Shown: positions 40,216-47,180 of the stretch, one piece after another
How the letters are laid out: the number at the start of each line of letters is the position of its first letter
Position numbering within the stretch: the first letter of the stretch is position 1
Virus record (IMG/VR): IMGVR_UViG_3300010399_000010
Location: 1 to 53,334 of that record
Source: a virus
Direction: 5' to 3' (one strand)
DNA: 53,334 nucleotides
Notes under the pieces: generated by a model
What the model was told of the DNA's origin: nothing
What the model saw: the letters and a program-made list of their open reading frames with translations, nothing else
The model's database searches: none
Translations under genes and position numbers: made by a program

Positions 40216-40735
40216 GATTGGTGTTCCCTCCTATACTGTCAGGAGAAGCGCTGCCGCGTTTGGACCCCGACCAGCGCCCCGTTCCGTGAAGTCCCCGGCT
40301 TGTCGCTGGGGGCTTCGTTTTGCGCGATCACGTCGTGGAAGATCAACCCCCTCTTTTCGCACCTCCTTCTCGCGGGTGCCTCGCCCCCGGCCCGCGCGGT
40401 TGAACCCCCTCGGAAAAGAGGATGCAACCGCCCATGCCGGCTCTTGCGAGCAGCCGTCTGAGACGTGGTATCGTTTTGGTTCGGGGGAAGGGGCCAGGCC
40501 TCAACCGTTGCCGCGACCGTTGCCACGGGAAACGACAACAAGCGAAGGGGAACGACGAGCGGCGGCGCGGAGATCGTGCTATACTGCGGTGCGCGTCCCC
40601 TGACGATGGGGAACGAAACGCAGTCCGTTATAATGACAATAGCGCACTCCGCGTTGTTTTCCCCATTCTGTTGCGGCCCCCTTCCCCGATCGTTGCCGAA
40701 AACGTTGCCGCCCGATTCAAAACCGTGTAAAACCC
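40216..40735. other. 520-bp intergenic region: probable attP and operon control
   Basis: No gene here is convincing: frames in it are Arg-rich shadows. It holds paired direct repeats (ACCGTTGCC at 40504-40512 and 40516-40524; CGTTGCC at 40691-40697 and 40703-40709), GGGGAACGA at 40547-40555 and 40608-40616, a long inverted repeat CCTCTTTTC/GAAAAGAGG (40350-40358 and 40413-40421), and a TATAAT-like spot near 40628. It borders the integrase end, so I read it as the attachment site plus the leader of the replication operon. Confidence 0.55.
40504..40709. other. Candidate attP with paired arm-type sites
   Basis: Two pairs of CGTTGCC sites, each pair spaced 12 bp start to start, lie 185 bp apart (40506/40518 and 40691/40703), directly downstream of the integrase gene. 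Tyrosine integrases bind such paired arm sites flanking the crossover core, so the core should lie at about 40525-40690. The GGGGAACGA repeats in between may be core-type sites. Confidence 0.55.
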
Positions 40736-41845
40736 CTACCCCTGGCGGCGCTTTTGATAGATCCCCTCCAGCTCGCTACTCGCTTCCGCCACCCGATCCG
40801 GTAGCGCATGCGCGTAGATCGTCGCGGTCGTCTGGGGGCTGGCATGCCGAAGGACCCCGGCGACGGTCCCGATGTCACGCCCACTCGCCAGAAGCGTTGT
40901 GGCGGCCGTGTGGCGGCAGTCGTGGAGCCGCGCCGCATTGATCCCGGCAGCCTGCGCGATCTGGCGGAAGGCCCGATAGATCGTGCTGGCGGGGCAAACC
41001 CCGCCGGTCCTGACCGAGACGAAGATATACGGGCTCTCCGCCCAACCCATCGCGCGCCGCTCGACCGCCTGGGTGCGCTTGAGTAATTCCAGGCCAGCGA
41101 TCAGGCCAGGGCCAAGGGTCAGGACGCCTGTGCTGCCGGCCTTGGGCGTAATCTCCACCCAGCGGCCCTCAATCCGCTGGAGTTGCCTTTTGATCGCCAG
41201 GGTGCCCGCAACCGGGTCAAAATCCTCCCAGTGGAGCGCCGGGATCTCACCCCGCCGGAGCCCCAAGAGCGCCAGGTGGATGGCCAGCCCGTAGCGGTGG
41301 CCAGCGGCGGCGGCGGTGAGCGCTTGGACCTCATCCGGCGTGAGCGACCGGCCCGGCGTGCGTCCCACGGTCGGGATGCGCACCTTTGCGGCCGGGTTGA
41401 GGGCAATCTCGCGCTGTTCAACGGCCAGGTCCAGCGCCTGCACCAGGATCGATTTGAGTTGCCGCACGTGGGTGGGCGCGAGCTGGCGGGCGAACTCATC
41501 AAAGACGCGCTGGATCTGCCGGGCCTGGAGGCGGGAAACGCTCGTCCCGCCCAGGCGTGGCGCGAGCTGGTTTCTACAGGCGCCCCGGTAGGACCGCAAG
41601 GTGTTCGCCGCCCGGCCCTGCTGCGCGACGACCGCCAGCCAGTCGTCAAGCAGCTCACTGAGCAAGCGCGGCCGGCTGATGACATCCTCACCGCGGTCAT
41701 GCCGTGCCCGAATTTCCGCCGCCTTGCGCTCCACATCGCGCTTCTTCTGGCCCTCGACCCGCCGCCGGATGCGCTTCCCCGCCGGATCGACTCCCAGGTC
41801 GATCCACTCGCACCACCGCCCGTCCTTCGTCGGATGTGCCGCCAT
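40736..41845 (-). CDS. int: Tyrosine recombinase / integrase
   Basis: A 369-residue integrase. Arm-binding N-domain (1-58) and SAM-like core-binding domain (60-155). The catalytic domain has Arg197 in LLGLRRGE, Lys235 in TPKAGST, HDCR with His308 and Arg311, His334 in LRHAS and the nucleophile Tyr344 in TIYAHA. All catalytic residues are present, so it should be active. It lies just before the candidate attP and is transcribed after the excisionase-like gene from the promoter at 42440-42469. Confidence 0.95.
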   Translation of the reverse strand: MAAHPTKDGRWCEWIDLGVDPAGKRIRRRVEGQKKRDVERKAAEIRARHDRGEDVISRPRLLSELLDDWLAVVAQQGRAANTLRSYRGACRNQLAPRLGGTSVSRLQARQIQRVFDEFARQLAPTHVRQLKSILVQALDLAVEQREIALNPAAKVRIPTVGRTPGRSLTPDEVQALTAAAAGHRYGLAIHLALLGLRRGEIPALHWEDFDPVAGTLAIKRQLQRIEGRWVEITPKAGSTGVLTLGPGLIAGLELLKRTQAVERRAMGWAESPYIFVSVRTGGVCPASTIYRAFRQIAQAAGINAARLHDCRHTAATTLLASGRDIGTVAGVLRHASPQTTATIYAHALPDRVAEASSELEGIYQKRRQG

Positions 41846-41847
41846 TG

Positions 41848-42081
41848 TTATCGCCTCTCATTTGTGCGCGCCTGCACGTCGCGGCGCGTCTGGGCCTCAA
41901 TATAGGCCAAGAGGCTGATCCACTCAATACGAACGGCTGTGCCGATCCGCAGCACCTTGATCTCGCCGCGGAGCATCGCGGCATAGTAGTGCTTGTAGAG
42001 CGTCGCCGGGTGGATACCCAGGCGCGACGCCGCGTCACGTGGGGAGAGGTAGGGCGGATCGGCTTGTGTGGGGGGTTCCAC
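41848..42081 (-). CDS. Excisionase-like MerR/HTH_17 protein
   Basis: A 77-residue protein that stops two bases before the integrase start. It has the MerR-type helix-turn-helix of Xis proteins: YLSPRDAASRLGIHPATLYKHY, then VLRIGTAVRIEWISLLAYIEAQ. Such proteins bend attachment-site DNA and steer the integrase towards excision. Location right before int supports this. Confidence 0.85.
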   Translation of the reverse strand: MEPPTQADPPYLSPRDAASRLGIHPATLYKHYYAAMLRGEIKVLRIGTAVRIEWISLLAYIEAQTRRDVQARTNERR

Positions 42082-42096
42082 AGCAGCGCTTCCTAT

Positions 42097-42115
42097 TTAC
42101 GGTATAATGTCGTAA
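42097..42115. promoter_or_regulatory. Small inverted repeat before the excisionase-like gene
   Basis: TTACG and CGTAA flank GTATAATGT (a TATAAT on the plus strand). It lies 16 bp upstream of the excisionase-like start and may be an operator of that gene or of a plus-strand start. Confidence 0.4.
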
Positions 42116-42200
42116 TCACCGGAGTTTAGGCGAAAACGGGACGACCAGGGTACATGTCACCGCACCGTGCTGCGAGGCACGGCATGCATGCGGTCGTGTG

Positions 42201-42413
42201 TTAGGCGGCGATCTCAGCGGGAGCTTCGATGGTCGCGGGCGGGCGCGATGGGAGCGGTGTCATGTTCACTATCCCAAAATGCTTGCGGAAGATCCGGCGG
42301 GCAACCACCGACATGCTTTCGCCTTCAGCTTCGGCGGCCTGTCGCAGTTGCTCAATGATCTCCTCGTCAAGCACGAGTTGGATGGGCGGGCGTCTACCAG
42401 TTCGGACTTTCAT
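42201..42413 (-). CDS. Ribbon-helix-helix-like regulator
   Basis: A 70-residue protein; ATG 42413 follows AAGGAG. It has a short beta strand (PPIQLVLD) and two helices (EEIIEQLRQAAEAEG, SMSVVARRIFRKHFG), the Arc/CopG plan. It is first in the minus-strand operon with excisionase and integrase and is divergent from the XRE repressor, so it is a good candidate for a Cro- or Arc-like partner in the switch. The C-terminal Pro/Ala tail is flexible. Confidence 0.8.
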   Translation of the reverse strand: MKVRTGRRPPIQLVLDEEIIEQLRQAAEAEGESMSVVARRIFRKHFGIVNMTPLPSRPPATIEAPAEIAA

Positions 42414-42439
42414 AGAGTGATACTCCTTTCGTGTATGGA

Positions 42440-42469
42440 ATAATACCACGTATGACAAACTTTCGTCAA
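42440..42469 (-). promoter_or_regulatory. Promoter of the RHH-xis-int operon
   Basis: On the minus strand, TTGACG (42469-42464), an 18-bp spacer and TATTAT (42445-42440), 27 bp before the RHH start. The box pair is close to consensus. The 169-bp divergent gap is the likely seat of repressor control. Confidence 0.72.
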
Positions 42470-42529
42470 TAGGGTACGAACCATCTTGTTACTACACCGA
42501 GTGATTGTTGAAAGGTTATGCAATGGTTG

Positions 42530-42558
42530 TTGACAACGATCGCGAGATACACTACCAT
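42530..42558 (+). promoter_or_regulatory. Promoter of the XRE repressor
   Basis: TTGACA (42530-42535), a 17-bp spacer and TACCAT (42553-42558). A GTTG-A-CAAC near-palindrome covers the -35, and similar TTGTTG half-sites lie just before it, so self-control by the repressor is plausible. Confidence 0.55.
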
Positions 42559-42582
42559 GCGCCCAGGAGAGAAGGAGCGCGT

Positions 42583-43011
42583 ATGGCCGTGCCTCCGCAA
42601 GGGGATCTGCAATGGCAGGCCCTCGCGAATTTTATTAGCGCCAAATTAGCTGAAAAGGGCTGGAGCGACTCGCGCTTGGCGAAGGAATCCGGCGTGGGCG
42701 GCGCGACGGTTTCGCGCTTACTCAAGGCGCGCCCGCAACAGATCCAACTCCAGACCTTTGTGGCGTTGGCTGGAGCGCTGGAGGTCGAACTGTGGCGGCT
42801 CTTAGAGGTCGCCGGCTACCCGATCGAACAGCCTAGTCCGCCGGCGGAAACAGATCTGCGCTTTGCCCAGCAGCTCGCTCGGCAGCTCGATTCGTTTCCT
42901 GAGTTGCGTCCGATCGTGCGCCTGCTCTTTGATCTGGATGAGGCCGATCGCCGTGCGGTGACGGCGTTTCTGAATGCCCTGGCGACTCTGCGTGACGAGG
43001 ACCGGCAATAA
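42583..43011 (+). CDS. XRE-family (CI/Cro-like) repressor
   Basis: A 142-residue protein; ATG 42583 follows AAGGAG. Residues 12-72 form the XRE helix-turn-helix (LAEKGWSDSRLAKESGVGGATV, SRLLKARPQQIQLQTFVALAGAL). The C-terminal half is helical and Asp/Leu-rich (LRPIVRLLFDLDEADRRAVTAFL), a likely dimerisation region. There is no LexA-type peptidase part, so induction is not by self-cleavage. Divergent from the RHH-xis-int operon; probable lysogeny repressor. Confidence 0.85.
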   Translation: MAVPPQGDLQWQALANFISAKLAEKGWSDSRLAKESGVGGATVSRLLKARPQQIQLQTFVALAGALEVELWRLLEVAGYPIEQPSPPAETDLRFAQQLARQLDSFPELRPIVRLLFDLDEADRRAVTAFLNALATLRDEDRQ

Positions 43012-43335
43012 AGGTGTCGATCCACCAGGCGACCGTGAAGAGTCGCCCAAAGCGACTGCGATCCATTGCGCACCTCTGGCTTGGCGGCGAACTCGTTTTC
43101 GCCGCGAGCGGGGCGGCGATGCGTCACGGCCTGGCGACGGCGGGGTCAGGTCGCATCGATCGAAGGATCGAGAGCATAGCATATCCGCCGCGTCGGAGTC
43201 AAGATCGTGATAAAAGGCGCGTGCCACTCCGATCGACCGTAGCATAGCACATCCGAGCGAAAACGGAAGGGGCGGATGTCGCCATTTTGTCGCCGCTTTG
43301 TCGCCAACAAGCGGTGACGATCCAAGGGGGCCGGA
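43012..43335. other. 324-bp gap with repeats between repressor and secreted protein gene
   Basis: Frames here are shadows. It holds two near-identical 15-mers AGCATAGCA(T/C)ATCCG at 43173-43187 and 43241-43255, and a trio of GTCGCC near 43275-43305 spaced about 11 bp. On the minus strand the 15-mers read as TATGCT -10-like boxes, one with TTGACT 18 bp before it, which would transcribe towards the repressor gene. A plus-strand promoter for the secreted protein is not obvious. Confidence 0.4.
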
Positions 43336-44091
43336 ATGCAACGAGCGGCAGCGACAATCGGGGTCCTGGTCGTACTGGTGTTGGCGGGCCGTGTGCTGGC
43401 TCAGGCGCCCGATTGCACGGTGAGCCGGTGCATCTATTTGCCACATATTCAGGCCAATGGCCCAACTGCAACTCCCACGGCGACACCAACCGTGACAAGC
43501 ACGGCAACGCGGACGGCAACCCCGACGCGGACGGCAACACCAACCGCAACGAATACCCCGATCCCAACGTTGCCAGCGGTCAAGAACGGCGACTTCGAGT
43601 TGGGCAGCAACGGCGATTGGAGTGGGTTTGGCAACACGGCGGTAATCGCGAACACTGGATTGGGGGTGACGCCCCGATCGGGCCAGTGGGTCGCGCGGTT
43701 GGGAGCACCGAATACGCTCAGTTCGCTTGGTCAATCGTTTGTATTGCCCGCTGGTCTGTCTGCATACATGCATTTTTACTATCAGATCCGCTCAAGTGAA
43801 CCGTGTGATTTCCTACCTGACTTCGTGCGGATCAGCGTGAATAGCACAGACGTGTACACCGGCTCGCTCTGCATTGCTTTCAACACGGCCAATTGGGGGT
43901 TGTTTACCCTTGATCTGAGCAGCTACGCGGGCCAAACGGTAGATATACAATTTGTTTCCCTGAACTACTCGTCACCAGCCGCGAGTAGCTTCTATATCGA
44001 CGATGTGTCACTTGATCCAACGCCGAGTTTCTCACGCCGCACGGGCGTTCCTGGCCGGCACGGCGCGAGATCGATAGATCCGAGTTGTTAA
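43336..44091 (+). CDS. Secreted protein with Thr/Pro linker and CBM-like domain
   Basis: A 251-residue protein with signal peptide (IGVLVVLVLAGRVLAQ, cut after LAQ or VLA). Then a CIYLPHIQANG motif and a PTATPTATPT linker (about 43-78) lead to a beta-sandwich domain (about 80-230) with NGDFELGSNGDW, WVARLGAPN, FVRISVNSTDVYTGS, DLSSYAGQTVDIQFV and FYIDDVSL, the plan of carbohydrate-binding or jelly-roll modules. It lies next to the repressor, an area expressed in lysogens, so it likely changes the surface or surroundings of the lysogen. Confidence 0.85.
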   Translation: MQRAAATIGVLVVLVLAGRVLAQAPDCTVSRCIYLPHIQANGPTATPTATPTVTSTATRTATPTRTATPTATNTPIPTLPAVKNGDFELGSNGDWSGFGNTAVIANTGLGVTPRSGQWVARLGAPNTLSSLGQSFVLPAGLSAYMHFYYQIRSSEPCDFLPDFVRISVNSTDVYTGSLCIAFNTANWGLFTLDLSSYAGQTVDIQFVSLNYSSPAASSFYIDDVSLDPTPSFSRRTGVPGRHGARSIDPSC

Positions 44092-44250
44092 GGTCCTGAA
44101 AGAACAGCAACCAGCGGTCAGGGACCGCGCGTAGATTCAGAGATTACATCCTGGCTTGCGCCGGTTCCTCGAAGGATAGCAACGAAGAGGGATCGGTCAG
44201 GTCACGTGGGCGCTGGCGTTCTTGGTCGGATGGACAGCGCGCCACACACA

Positions 44251-44310
44251 TAGACATCCCCAATCACACAGGAGCCAGTTCACCAATGGCTGTGTGATTG
44301 GGGATGTCTA
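44251..44310. repeat. Perfect 20-bp inverted repeat with 20-base loop
   Basis: Bases 44251-44270 and 44291-44310 are perfect complements. An inner AGCCA/TGGCT pairing could extend the stem. It overlaps the last codons and stop of the minus-strand HTH gene and follows the secreted-protein gene. It may be a terminator (TATTTCGCTTTC follows on the plus strand) or a relic of a mobile element. Confidence 0.85.
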
Positions 44311-44524
44311 TTTCGCTTTCAATTGTACCACCATCACCAACCTGGCGATCCGTGCTTGCCTTGATAAACGCCTCGATCGCGCTTCGCGTGATCCGGCGCT
44401 CGCCCCCGACATAGGTGTAACTTAGCTTGACCCCCCCAACGCCCCGCCCCATGTACTTATAGAGAGTCTGCCGGGCGACTCTCAAATACTCCGCAGCCTC
44501 TTCAACAGTGAACAGTTGTTCCAC
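44264..44524 (-). CDS. Second MerR/excisionase-like HTH protein
   Basis: An 86-residue protein. The start GTG 44524 is chosen because GAGGAGG lies upstream; a longer ATG start (44569) would lie at or before the transcription start of the promoter at 44557-44585. It has LFTVEEAAEYLRVARQTLYKYM, an HTH_17 fold, followed by VKLSYTYVGGERRITRSAIEAFIKA. The tail overlaps a 20-bp palindrome. Divergent from the plus-strand early operon, it could repress it or act as a recombination directionality factor. Confidence 0.84.
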   Translation of the reverse strand: MEQLFTVEEAAEYLRVARQTLYKYMGRGVGGVKLSYTYVGGERRITRSAIEAFIKASTDRQVGDGGTIESEIDIPNHTAIGELAPV

Positions 44525-44556
44525 GTTCGTGTACCTCCTCGTTAGCCAGTGACGCA

Positions 44557-44585
44557 AGTATACACACATATAGGAAAGTTGTCAA
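44557..44585 (-). promoter_or_regulatory. Promoter of the second HTH gene
   Basis: On the minus strand, TTGACA (44585-44580), a 17-bp spacer and TATACT (44562-44557). Near consensus. It faces the plus-strand promoter at 44616-44644. Confidence 0.78.
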
Positions 44586-44590
44586 GTGTA

Positions 44591-44610
44591 TTATCGTCTT
44601 TTTACGATAA
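44591..44610. promoter_or_regulatory. Operator-like inverted repeat between divergent promoters
   Basis: TTATCGT and ACGATAA flank CTTTTT. It lies exactly between the two -35 boxes of the divergent promoters (44580-44585 and 44616-44621), so a bound dimer would block both. Confidence 0.65.
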
Positions 44611-44615
44611 AGCCC

Positions 44616-44644
44616 TTGACGACAAGAGTAGACAGATGTATAAT
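44616..44644 (+). promoter_or_regulatory. Strong promoter of the plus-strand small-gene operon
   Basis: TTGACG (44616-44621), a 17-bp spacer and TATAAT (44639-44644). It leads to the genes from 44689 on. Confidence 0.82.
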
Positions 44645-44688
44645 ACATTCAACAGATAGAGACAGATAGAAAGAAACAGGCACCCGCA

Positions 44689-44904
44689 ATGACCCGCACA
44701 CCGCACTTCACCGGCAAGCACGGCACCCGCAACTACCGCCAATGGCTGATCGACGAGCCAAAGCGCGCCATCGCCCAGGCTCGGGCCGAAGCGAACGCGA
44801 GCCAGACGCTACTAGAGAACGCGCTGGAGCGGGCGGGTGAGCTGTTCGTGGCCGGGCGGTGGAGCGAGGCCAGGGCGATGCTGGCGCTGGCGATGGAAGG
44901 GTAG
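44689..44904 (+). CDS. Small basic helical protein, first early gene
   Basis: A 71-residue protein with a basic start (MTRTPHFTGKHGTRNYRQW) and a long helix (AQARAEANASQTLLENALERAGELF). First gene after the strong promoter. There is little ribosome site (GGCACCCGCA). Function unknown. Confidence 0.74.
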   Translation: MTRTPHFTGKHGTRNYRQWLIDEPKRAIAQARAEANASQTLLENALERAGELFVAGRWSEARAMLALAMEG

Positions 44905-44914
44905 ACACGAAGGC

Positions 44915-45244
44915 ATGGCAACACCGAAGATCGACACCTATTTCGCGTCGCTCCATGGGACCGACACCCGCGCCGAAGAGAAGGCGCGGCATATCGGGAA
45001 TACACCGGAACTGCTGCATGAGTTATTCCTTGATACTTTGACGCTCTGCAAGGACAACATTCGAGCGGAGTTCAAAAAGGCGCGCTTCGACTTCGAGCGA
45101 CGGGCGCTGATCAGTAAGAACATGGCGATGTACTGGCGGTTGCGTGAGGACCCGGACAAACCGGAGAGCCTGCACAACCAGCAGACATCGCTCGGATTGA
45201 TTGTTTTCTACCGCGTCGCTGATGCGTGGAGTCGACACCGATAA
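44915..45244 (+). CDS. Hypothetical helical protein
   Basis: A 109-residue protein starting at ATG 44915. It is charged and helical (EEKARHIGNTPELLHELFLD, NIRAEFKKARFDFERRALI) and ends VFYRVADAWSRHR. Base composition is lower in GC than its neighbours, hinting at a different origin. Function unknown. Confidence 0.74.
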   Translation: MATPKIDTYFASLHGTDTRAEEKARHIGNTPELLHELFLDTLTLCKDNIRAEFKKARFDFERRALISKNMAMYWRLREDPDKPESLHNQQTSLGLIVFYRVADAWSRHR

Positions 45245-45257
45245 AGGAGCCACCCCG

Positions 45258-45791
45258 ATGCAGACCACCCTCACGATCAACGAGCCGCGACTCCAGGCCA
45301 CGGTTATCACCGTCACCGCCGAGAGCCGCGCCGAGATCCTGCTCTACACCCCGCCGGGCGAACTGGCCAACACCTGGTACGCGCTCCTCGTGGACGGTCG
45401 GTATTACCACCTCATCATGTGGAAGCACACGATCGGGAGAGCGGAGACGATCGACTCGCTCGATCGGGTGCTGGTCCAGGTCCAGCGGGCCATCGCGGCA
45501 CTCCAGCCGCCGCCCATCCCGACGCTCCTACCGCAGCGTGACATCGTGCGCGACGCCGAAAGCGGCGACTACGCGATGTACCTGGATGGCGAGCTGGTCG
45601 GGTTCGCCCGCACCGCCCACGAGGGAGAGACGACGTTGGATGAGCTGATCTACAGCCGGCTGGCGCATCGCCCGCTCACCAAAGCGGAGACGCTCGCCGC
45701 CGATATGGTGGCACGCGACCCCGATCTGCACTTTGCCCAGGCGCTCGATCTGGCGCGGGCGAAGCTCGACACGACGATGGATGCGGCGTAA
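45258..45791 (+). CDS. Hypothetical protein
   Basis: A 177-residue protein; AAAGGAG lies before ATG 45258. It has a beta-rich first half (LQATVITVTAESRAEILLYTP, YALLVDGRYYHLIMWKH) and a helical second half (TLDELIYSRLAHRPLTKAE, HFAQALDLARAKLD). The middle DYAMYLDGELVGFARTAHEGE resembles a small barrel. Function unknown. Confidence 0.76.
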   Translation: MQTTLTINEPRLQATVITVTAESRAEILLYTPPGELANTWYALLVDGRYYHLIMWKHTIGRAETIDSLDRVLVQVQRAIAALQPPPIPTLLPQRDIVRDAESGDYAMYLDGELVGFARTAHEGETTLDELIYSRLAHRPLTKAETLAADMVARDPDLHFAQALDLARAKLDTTMDAA

Positions 45792-45797
45792 GTCAAA

Positions 45798-45814
45798 TCC
45801 GCCACTGTGGCGGA
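45798..45814. repeat. Dispersed palindrome, copy 4
   Basis: TCCGCCACTGTGGCGGA between two plus-strand genes. Its right flank ATTGGAGGGA carries the ribosome site of the next gene, the same arrangement as copy 1. Confidence 0.8.
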
Positions 45815-45830
45815 ATTGGAGGGACGAGCT

Positions 45831-46130
45831 ATGATTATCATTGAACTCACCGGCGGCAGCATTGTGCTGCGGAGCGAGGCCGGCCAGGTGATTCGCGTTC
45901 CCCTGGCCGAGGCCCCGCGCCTGATCGCCAAAGCCCTGGAGGCGCTCGGTGTCTCCGGCACGCGCTATCAGCAGGGATGGCGGGCGGGTCGGGCCGTGGG
46001 CTATCAGGACGGGCTGGCGCAAGGATACGCCCAGCGCGACAGGGAATATGTCATCAGTGCCGATCGGGCGCGGCAGCAGGCGCTTGACGAGGCGCTAGAG
46101 CTGCTCGCGGAGAAGGCCAAGGCGGCGTAG
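45831..46130 (+). CDS. Hypothetical protein
   Basis: A 99-residue protein with TTGGAGGGA at the edge of the palindrome as its ribosome site. It starts with strands (IIIELTGGSIVLRSEAGQVIRV), then helices (RLIAKALEALGVSG, ISADRARQQALDEALELLAEKAK). Function unknown. Confidence 0.75.
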   Translation: MIIIELTGGSIVLRSEAGQVIRVPLAEAPRLIAKALEALGVSGTRYQQGWRAGRAVGYQDGLAQGYAQRDREYVISADRARQQALDEALELLAEKAKAA

Positions 46131-46149
46131 AACAGCAAAGGAGACGATC

Positions 46150-46359
46150 ATGGACATTCCAACAATGTACGAAAAAGCGCGGAAACTACTTCTAGAGGAA
46201 CAGCCCGCGATCTACGCTCTGGGACCACAGCACCCAGACTACCAGAAGGCACTTATCGCGATCGTCGATCGCCTGACGCGCACCAACCAGGAGGCATGGG
46301 AAGCGGCGGACAGGCGACGCCTGGCCAGGAACCAGGAATCGGGAAACCAGGAAGTGTAA
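46150..46359 (+). CDS. Small helical protein
   Basis: A 69-residue protein with AAAGGAG before ATG 46150. It is fully helical (MYEKARKLLLEEQPAIYALG, ALIAIVDRLTRTNQEAWEAA). Function unknown. Confidence 0.74.
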   Translation: MDIPTMYEKARKLLLEEQPAIYALGPQHPDYQKALIAIVDRLTRTNQEAWEAADRRRLARNQESGNQEV

Positions 46360-46400
46360 GATATCCCGGCCAACCGATCCTTATGAAAGTGAGCCCCACC

Positions 46401-46847
46401 ATGACCGATCGACCCATCCCCTCCCGTAAGAACATGAGCGCCCCCGGTGCCGCCGTTCGTCCCGGCACGCGCGCGAGCGGCCCTGTCACGGCAGACGATG
46501 CGCCGGCCGACAGTGACCCGATGCAGTTTGACCAGCCGCCGGACGAGCCGCCCAGTCCACCCCGCCCGGCCCCAACCTTCACCATCCATGCACTCCTTGA
46601 CGATTTCCCGCTCGACGTGTCCTTCAGCGGCACCGCCGAGCAGCTCGCCGCCACGATCAGGCGACTCCGAGAGATCGGCGCGGTGCCACCCACACCAGCG
46701 GCGCGCCAGGCAGTTGAGGAAGAGAAACAGCGCACGGCCCCGATCTGCGAGTTCCACGGGCCGATGAAGGAAAGCACGAAGGCACCGGGGACCTGGTTCT
46801 GCACGAAGAAAATGGGCGATGGCAGCTACTGCAAGAGCAAGGCGTAA
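46401..46847 (+). CDS. Hypothetical protein with C-terminal zinc ribbon
   Basis: A 148-residue protein. Residues 1-60 are disordered and Pro-rich; 60-95 contain TFTIHALLDDFPLDVSFSG and a helix; the C-terminus (about 117-148) has CEFHGPMKESTKAPGTWFC and GDGSYCKSKA, a C-x2-H ... C ... C zinc-ribbon-like pattern found at the end of several phage nucleic-acid-binding proteins. ATG 46401 is favoured by GTGAG upstream; 46383 is the alternative. Confidence 0.76.
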   Translation: MTDRPIPSRKNMSAPGAAVRPGTRASGPVTADDAPADSDPMQFDQPPDEPPSPPRPAPTFTIHALLDDFPLDVSFSGTAEQLAATIRRLREIGAVPPTPAARQAVEEEKQRTAPICEFHGPMKESTKAPGTWFCTKKMGDGSYCKSKA

Positions 46848-46851
46848 CGCT

Positions 46852-47178
46852 ATGACCGATTGCGCATCTATCCGCGCCTCCGTCGCCGCCCTGCTCACCC
46901 GGCCCGGCGCGACCATCAGCGCCAGTGTGGCCTCGCATATCGCGGGCTGCGCGGTGTGTCGCGGCGCGCTCGCCCTCCTGGCGGCAGAACTGGTGCCGAT
47001 GCCGCCGGTCGTGCCGATTCTGTGTGATGACGCGGATCTGGCCGGCTTCCTGGACCTGGAGGGGGAAGCCGGCACGCTCGCGGCTGTCCAGGAGCAGCCA
47101 GGGACGTGGTGGCATCTGTGGTTGTGTGACGACTGCGCGACGGCCTACGCGCGGTTTCAGACATTGAGGGAGGCGTGA
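46852..47178 (+). CDS. Small zinc-binding protein, anti-sigma-like N-terminus
   Basis: A 108-residue protein. SHIAGCAVCRGA (H-x3-C-x2-C) resembles the zinc anti-sigma (zf-HC2) motif, and a second CDDC pair appears near the end. In between is an acidic region (CDDADLAGFLDLEGEAG). It might bind host sigma or other factors; this is inference from a short motif. Confidence 0.72.
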   Translation: MTDCASIRASVAALLTRPGATISASVASHIAGCAVCRGALALLAAELVPMPPVVPILCDDADLAGFLDLEGEAGTLAAVQEQPGTWWHLWLCDDCATAYARFQTLREA

Positions 47179-47180
47179 GC

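Noticed and set aside
40239-40730. Open frames on both strands in the integrase-side gap
   Set aside because: They are Arg/Ser/Pro-rich, have poor ribosome sites and overlap the paired repeats of the candidate attP; better read as noncoding.
42802-43773. 323-residue minus-strand open frame
   Set aside because: It is antisense to the repressor and the secreted protein, is very rich in Arg, Cys and Trp, and has no ribosome site; it is a shadow of GC-rich plus-strand genes.
44092-44250. Gene between the secreted protein and the palindrome
   Set aside because: No frame with start, ribosome site and sensible composition; it looks like an untranslated end.
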